The position numbers were made by a program, and so were the translations under genes. The notes beneath the pieces were generated by a model, which was given only the letters and a program-made list of their open reading frames with translations, had not been told where the DNA came from and ran no database searches. 9,254 nt of DNA from contig JAUWJN010000072.1 in assembly GCA_030607655.1 (NCBI GenBank), positions 1-9,254 on the forward strand, in the 5' to 3' direction. Positions 6,107 through 9,254 of this stretch are shown here, in pieces; within the stretch, counting starts at the first letter, position 1; the number at the start of each line of letters is the position of its first letter. Source of the stretch: a bacterium. GTDB taxonomy: Bacteria > Armatimonadota > Zipacnadia > Zipacnadales > Zipacnadaceae.

Positions 6107-7552
6107 ATGCCCGAAAACTGGTTCGCGCGCAATCCTCTGAAAGTATTGTCAGACGAGTCTGTTCAGCAGATTCACGATAGCGTTGTATCGTTGCTCAGCA
6201 AGTTAGGTGTTCGTATTGATTCTGACGAGGCGCTCACGCTTCTCCAGGAATACGGTGTGCGCTGCGACTGGAGCGAGGGCCGGGCTTATCTGGGTGAGGA
6301 GTCTATTCGCCAGGCCCTGGGCACCGTGGGGCGCAGCTACACTTTGTACCCCCGGGGAACTGACCAGCCGCGTGCCCTGGACATTAACCTGACTACCACC
6401 CACGCCGCATGCGGCGCTGCTGCCTTGAAGCTCTATGCTGGAGGGCAATACCGCGACACCACCCGAGACGACCTGGTAGATGCGATCACTTTACACCAAA
6501 AGTTGGAGCACATTGATCTGCTGATCAACCTGGTTGAGCCGCCAGATATGTCCGGTAGCCATCTCTATCCGGAGCTGGCCGCTCTGTTATTCTGTTACTC
6601 GTCGAAGCCGCTATTGCTACAGTCCGATGGTAGGAAGGACGTTGAAAAGCTGATCCGAATGGCGTCGTTGTTTGCAGGTGATCGGGAGCAATTGCGGCAG
6701 CGCCCGCTGTTCAGCACGGGCATTAACGCCGAGGCGCCGTTATGGCTCACCGAACACGGAGCGGAGGTCCTAATCCACGCCGCCCGTGCAGGTGTTCCCG
6801 TTTCCATGGGAGCCTACCCCATGGCTGGTCTGACCAGCCCCTTGGATGTCGCGGCCAGCATTGTCCAAACTACAGCTACTATCCTCCTGGGAGTCGTGTT
6901 AACTCAAGCTGCTGCGCCGGGAAGCGGCTGTGATTTCTCAGCTCCGGCCGGGGGGTGCGACCTAAGAACCGGAGACGTAATTACTATGTCTCCTGGTACT
7001 ATGCAATTGATCGCCGGACTGGTTCAGATGGGGAGACATTACAATCTTGTCACCCATGCCTTCGCGCCTACTGAGGCCAAAGCCGCTGACGCTCAGGCGG
7101 CTGGCGAGCGATTCTTCTCCCTGGCCGTTAGTGTGATGTGCGGGGCTTCCATCATCCAGGGTGCGACGGCAGAAATGTCAGGCTTGGAGTTGGCTGATTT
7201 TGCCCAATGCGTTTTGGACAACGAGATAGCTGGTTATGTGTTTGATTTCGCTTCGGGGATCAGCATTGACGGCCTCGCGGAGGCGGTGGCGGCAATTGAG
7301 GATGTTGTTACCTGCCCTGACTATGCGGACCTGAAGTTTTTGGGCCACCCTCACACCGCAAAATACTCCCGCCGGTTGGCTTACCAGCCCGATCTGTTTT
7401 CTGTGGGCATGCTATCGCGATGGATAACCGAGAACCATCCTACGCTATACGAGCAGGCGGAAGAAAGGGCCGCTGGACTGATCGCCGAGCGCCAGGAGTT
7501 TGCGACAGCCGAGGTCAAGGAACAGCTCTTCAATATTGCCTTAGAAGACTAA
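6107..7552 (+). CDS. MttB-family (trimethylamine methyltransferase-like) protein, non-pyrrolysine
   Basis: A 481-aa member of the MttB superfamily, whose studied members move a methyl group from a tertiary or quaternary amine (trimethylamine, glycine betaine, proline betaine, carnitine) to a corrinoid protein. It starts at ATG 6107 with AGGAGA 6-7 nt upstream. The family course is visible: LSDESVQQIHDSVVSLLSKLGV (14-35); SPLDVAASIVQTTATILLGVVLTQ (about 243-266), matching the gPvtlAg..vq.nAE.LaG pattern; a long stretch through GDVITMSPGTMQL; DAQAAGERFF (about 326-335); GASIIQGATAEMSG (about 344-357), the area where archaeal MttB has pyrrolysine; and the C-terminal FLGHPHTAKYSRR. No in-frame TAG occurs, so it belongs to the non-pyrrolysine branch. 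The usual corrinoid protein, MtrH-type methyltransferase and RamA activator are absent here. Probably cytoplasmic and co-expressed with the preceding aminotransferase. Confidence 0.82.
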   Translation: MPENWFARNPLKVLSDESVQQIHDSVVSLLSKLGVRIDSDEALTLLQEYGVRCDWSEGRAYLGEESIRQALGTVGRSYTLYPRGTDQPRALDINLTTTHAACGAAALKLYAGGQYRDTTRDDLVDAITLHQKLEHIDLLINLVEPPDMSGSHLYPELAALLFCYSSKPLLLQSDGRKDVEKLIRMASLFAGDREQLRQRPLFSTGINAEAPLWLTEHGAEVLIHAARAGVPVSMGAYPMAGLTSPLDVAASIVQTTATILLGVVLTQAAAPGSGCDFSAPAGGCDLRTGDVITMSPGTMQLIAGLVQMGRHYNLVTHAFAPTEAKAADAQAAGERFFSLAVSVMCGASIIQGATAEMSGLELADFAQCVLDNEIAGYVFDFASGISIDGLAEAVAAIEDVVTCPDYADLKFLGHPHTAKYSRRLAYQPDLFSVGMLSRWITENHPTLYEQAEERAAGLIAERQEFATAEVKEQLFNIALED

Positions 7553-9254
7553 CGCCCCGTTCTGCCCTGAGCCAGGCTAGCACTCGCAACCAGCAGGCCG
7601 GCGACGCTGACCAGCGAGATCAGGAAGCAACTATGCAGTAAGCCGGCCACGGGAATGACTACAGTACTTATTAATAGCGCCCCCAGCGAAGCGCCGGCTA
7701 GATCACTGGCATAGAGAATAGCGCCCGCCTGCGCTTCCTGACCGGAGATAGCGAATACCGCCACGCCGGTGGGATAGTGAAGTCCCCCTAAGAGGCCAAA
7801 AGTGGCTGCCGCGGTGCCCAACACTAGGCCAGCCAATTCGCGATGCTGTGACAGCCACAATAATACCGCCGGCATCAGCGCCGCTACTATAGCCAGACCC
7901 ACTAGAGTAGAACACAGAATTATGGCCGAGCGCTGTTTACTGGTAGTCAGATACCTGCCTATCTGGCCGCCGGCAGCCAGTCCTCCCATATACAGAGCCA
8001 TCAGGATACCCAGTTGGTAGAACAGCGAGCCTGCTATAACCTGGAAGCTGAATATTACTACCAACTGCATACTCATCTCCACCATGCCGGTAGCCGCCAG
8101 AGCCGCGGGGATACCCCACCGCCAGACCGGTTTATCACGCCGCGTCCACAGGTATATGCCTACCAGCCCACAGAGGCCCACCAAACCCATAACTACGGCC
8201 AGGATATTGCGAAAACTCAGCGGGATATCTAGACCGCCCAGGCCGAAGCGCCGTAACCACAAACGCAGCAAATAATGGTAAGTAACCGGGCGGAAATCAT
8301 CATTTACGAGCGTGTCAGCCACTTCGGCAAGTGATTGCTCCAGCAACTGGCGAGCGAAGGGCACCATTACCGTCTCTATAAAATATGGGGTGATGTACTT
8401 GGTTTGTATCTGACGCTCGGTTAGCCGTGCACTGAGCACCAGGGGGTCAGTAGTCAGTTGGTTCGGCTGCTTGGCCGCCAGATAGTAGATGCGACCATCC
8501 GGCAGCGCTAGAACCTGCGGATACATCTGGTGCAGCCCCTGCCAGACGCTGGCGTGAAGCAGACGGCGCGGGCCGCTTAAGTGGGTTTGAGGATACGAGA
8601 GATTGATACAGAAAATGCCCTCAGAGGTCAGGTGCTCTGCTGCGTCCTGGAAGGCCTGCCAGGTGTAGAAACGATTCATCACGGCAGTACGGGGGTCGCC
8701 CACGTTGCTAATGATGACATCATATCGGCGACTGGTTGTGCGCAAAAACGCCAGCGCATCGGCGTAAATCAGATTAACCCGCTCGTCAGTCAACGGCTCA
8801 CTCAACCTCAGGGGCAGGTAGCGGCGAATCACCCCAATTGCCTGCCTATCCAATTCCACGTAATCCACCATCTGGGGGTGATGTTTCAATACCTCCCCGA
8901 TAAGCCCGCCCAAACCGCCGCCCATAATCAGCACACGCTTAGGTGCCGGATGCTGAAGCAACACCAAGTTGGCCAGCTCTTCATTGTCTAACTCATCTTC
9001 AGTGGTAAACATCAACAGACCGTCATGGTATACGCTCATCTGGGAGTCGTGCTGCGTTATGGCCACATTGCCGTAGCGGGTATTGTGCGACGTCAAAAGT
9101 GTGAAGCCCGGCCAGCGCTGTACCGCAGTAAACCACTCCAGCCATATTTGACGGGGAGCAGCGGCACGGACAATGAGCCCCGCGAGCAGTAGTGCCAGGA
9201 AGCTCAACGCAAGTAGGCGGCGCTTGATGGGTAGATGGGCTGCCACCAATAAAG
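7549..9254 (-). CDS. Membrane-fused spermidine-synthase-like protein (5' end probably outside window)
   Basis: The frame is open to the right edge. The only nearby start is a TTG at 9249 without a visible Shine-Dalgarno sequence. Counting from it gives 566 aa: one hydrophobic segment (about 12-30); a spermidine-synthase-like Rossmann domain (about 58-260) with the SAM-type loop GGGLGG (110-115) and VELD (131-134); then about seven membrane helices between 348 and 556, resembling the MFS-like half of fused MFS/spermidine-synthase proteins. Those proteins usually also carry helices before the synthase domain, so the true N-terminus is likely beyond the window. The canonical GGGDGG loop has Leu for Asp, and the D-x-x-D-P active-site motif reads SNVGDP, with Asn182 replacing the catalytic Asp. 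Ordinary aminopropyl transfer is therefore doubtful. Its TAG stop overlaps the MttB TAA (CTAA, 7549-7552), with no space for an intergenic terminator. Confidence 0.75.
   Translation of the reverse strand, partial: LLVAAHLPIKRRLLALSFLALLLAGLIVRAAAPRQIWLEWFTAVQRWPGFTLLTSHNTRYGNVAITQHDSQMSVYHDGLLMFTTEDELDNEELANLVLLQHPAPKRVLIMGGGLGGLIGEVLKHHPQMVDYVELDRQAIGVIRRYLPLRLSEPLTDERVNLIYADALAFLRTTSRRYDVIISNVGDPRTAVMNRFYTWQAFQDAAEHLTSEGIFCINLSYPQTHLSGPRRLLHASVWQGLHQMYPQVLALPDGRIYYLAAKQPNQLTTDPLVLSARLTERQIQTKYITPYFIETVMVPFARQLLEQSLAEVADTLVNDDFRPVTYHYLLRLWLRRFGLGGLDIPLSFRNILAVVMGLVGLCGLVGIYLWTRRDKPVWRWGIPAALAATGMVEMSMQLVVIFSFQVIAGSLFYQLGILMALYMGGLAAGGQIGRYLTTSKQRSAIILCSTLVGLAIVAALMPAVLLWLSQHRELAGLVLGTAAATFGLLGGLHYPTGVAVFAISGQEAQAGAILYASDLAGASLGALLISTVVIPVAGLLHSCFLISLVSVAGLLVASASLAQGRTGR

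Noticed and set aside
6107..7552. Pyrrolysine-containing MttB
   Set aside because: The frame has no internal TAG codon, and no pyl genes are nearby.
1..9254. CRISPR array, tRNA/rRNA genes, insertion sequences, phage genes
   Set aside because: I see no regularly spaced repeats, no tRNA- or rRNA-like segments, and no transposase or integrase frames.

Overview
The window is a bacterial chromosomal segment of moderate to high GC, with dense genes and Shine-Dalgarno starts (AGGAG/AAGGAG). The families are a Tat-exported C45-type Ntn hydrolase, a DegT-type aminotransferase, a sulfatase-like hydrolase, a HemL-like class III aminotransferase, a non-pyrrolysine MttB-type methyltransferase and a membrane-fused spermidine-synthase-like protein. 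This mix is common in metagenome-derived environmental lineages (Armatimonadota, Poribacteria/Latescibacteria-like groups, some Chloroflexota). No marker gene fixes the phylum, so the placement is only a guess.

Layout: (1) 1-136, minus strand: the first 45 codons of an exported or membrane-anchored protein running off the left edge, preceded by a possible 50-aa ORF (126-278) that overlaps its start. (2) 279-472: intergenic, with a good sigma-70-like promoter (419-448) reading rightwards. (3) 494-2993, plus strand: a two-gene unit, the Tat-exported C45-family hydrolase followed 13 nt later by a DegT/DnrJ/EryC1/StrS aminotransferase that probably starts at a GTG. (4) 3027-4622, minus strand: a small two-helix membrane protein followed by a sulfatase-superfamily enzyme, convergent with unit 3, with a perfect hairpin at the junction. 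(5) 4623-4841: divergent intergenic region with iterated ACTAT(C) words. (6) 4842-7552, plus strand: a second two-gene unit, the class III aminotransferase followed 29 nt later by the MttB-like methyltransferase. (7) 7549-9254, minus strand: the membrane-fused spermidine-synthase-like protein, whose stop codon overlaps the MttB stop and whose frame is open to the right edge.

Working hypothesis (inference): units 3 and 6, with the sulfatase between them, form a locus for remodelling or breaking down an amine- or amide-containing compound. An exported Ntn amidase/acyltransferase, two PLP enzymes, a phospho- or sulfo-ester hydrolase and an N-methyl-group-removing MttB homologue are all present. 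No transporter, regulator, corrinoid protein or reductive activator is visible, so the pathway is incomplete here. Three of the enzymes depart from their family at or next to the catalytic centre: the sulfatase-like protein has Thr at the usual Cys/Ser nucleophile, the spermidine-synthase-like protein has Asn at the catalytic Asp, and the Ntn hydrolase has Gln before its presumed nucleophilic Cys.
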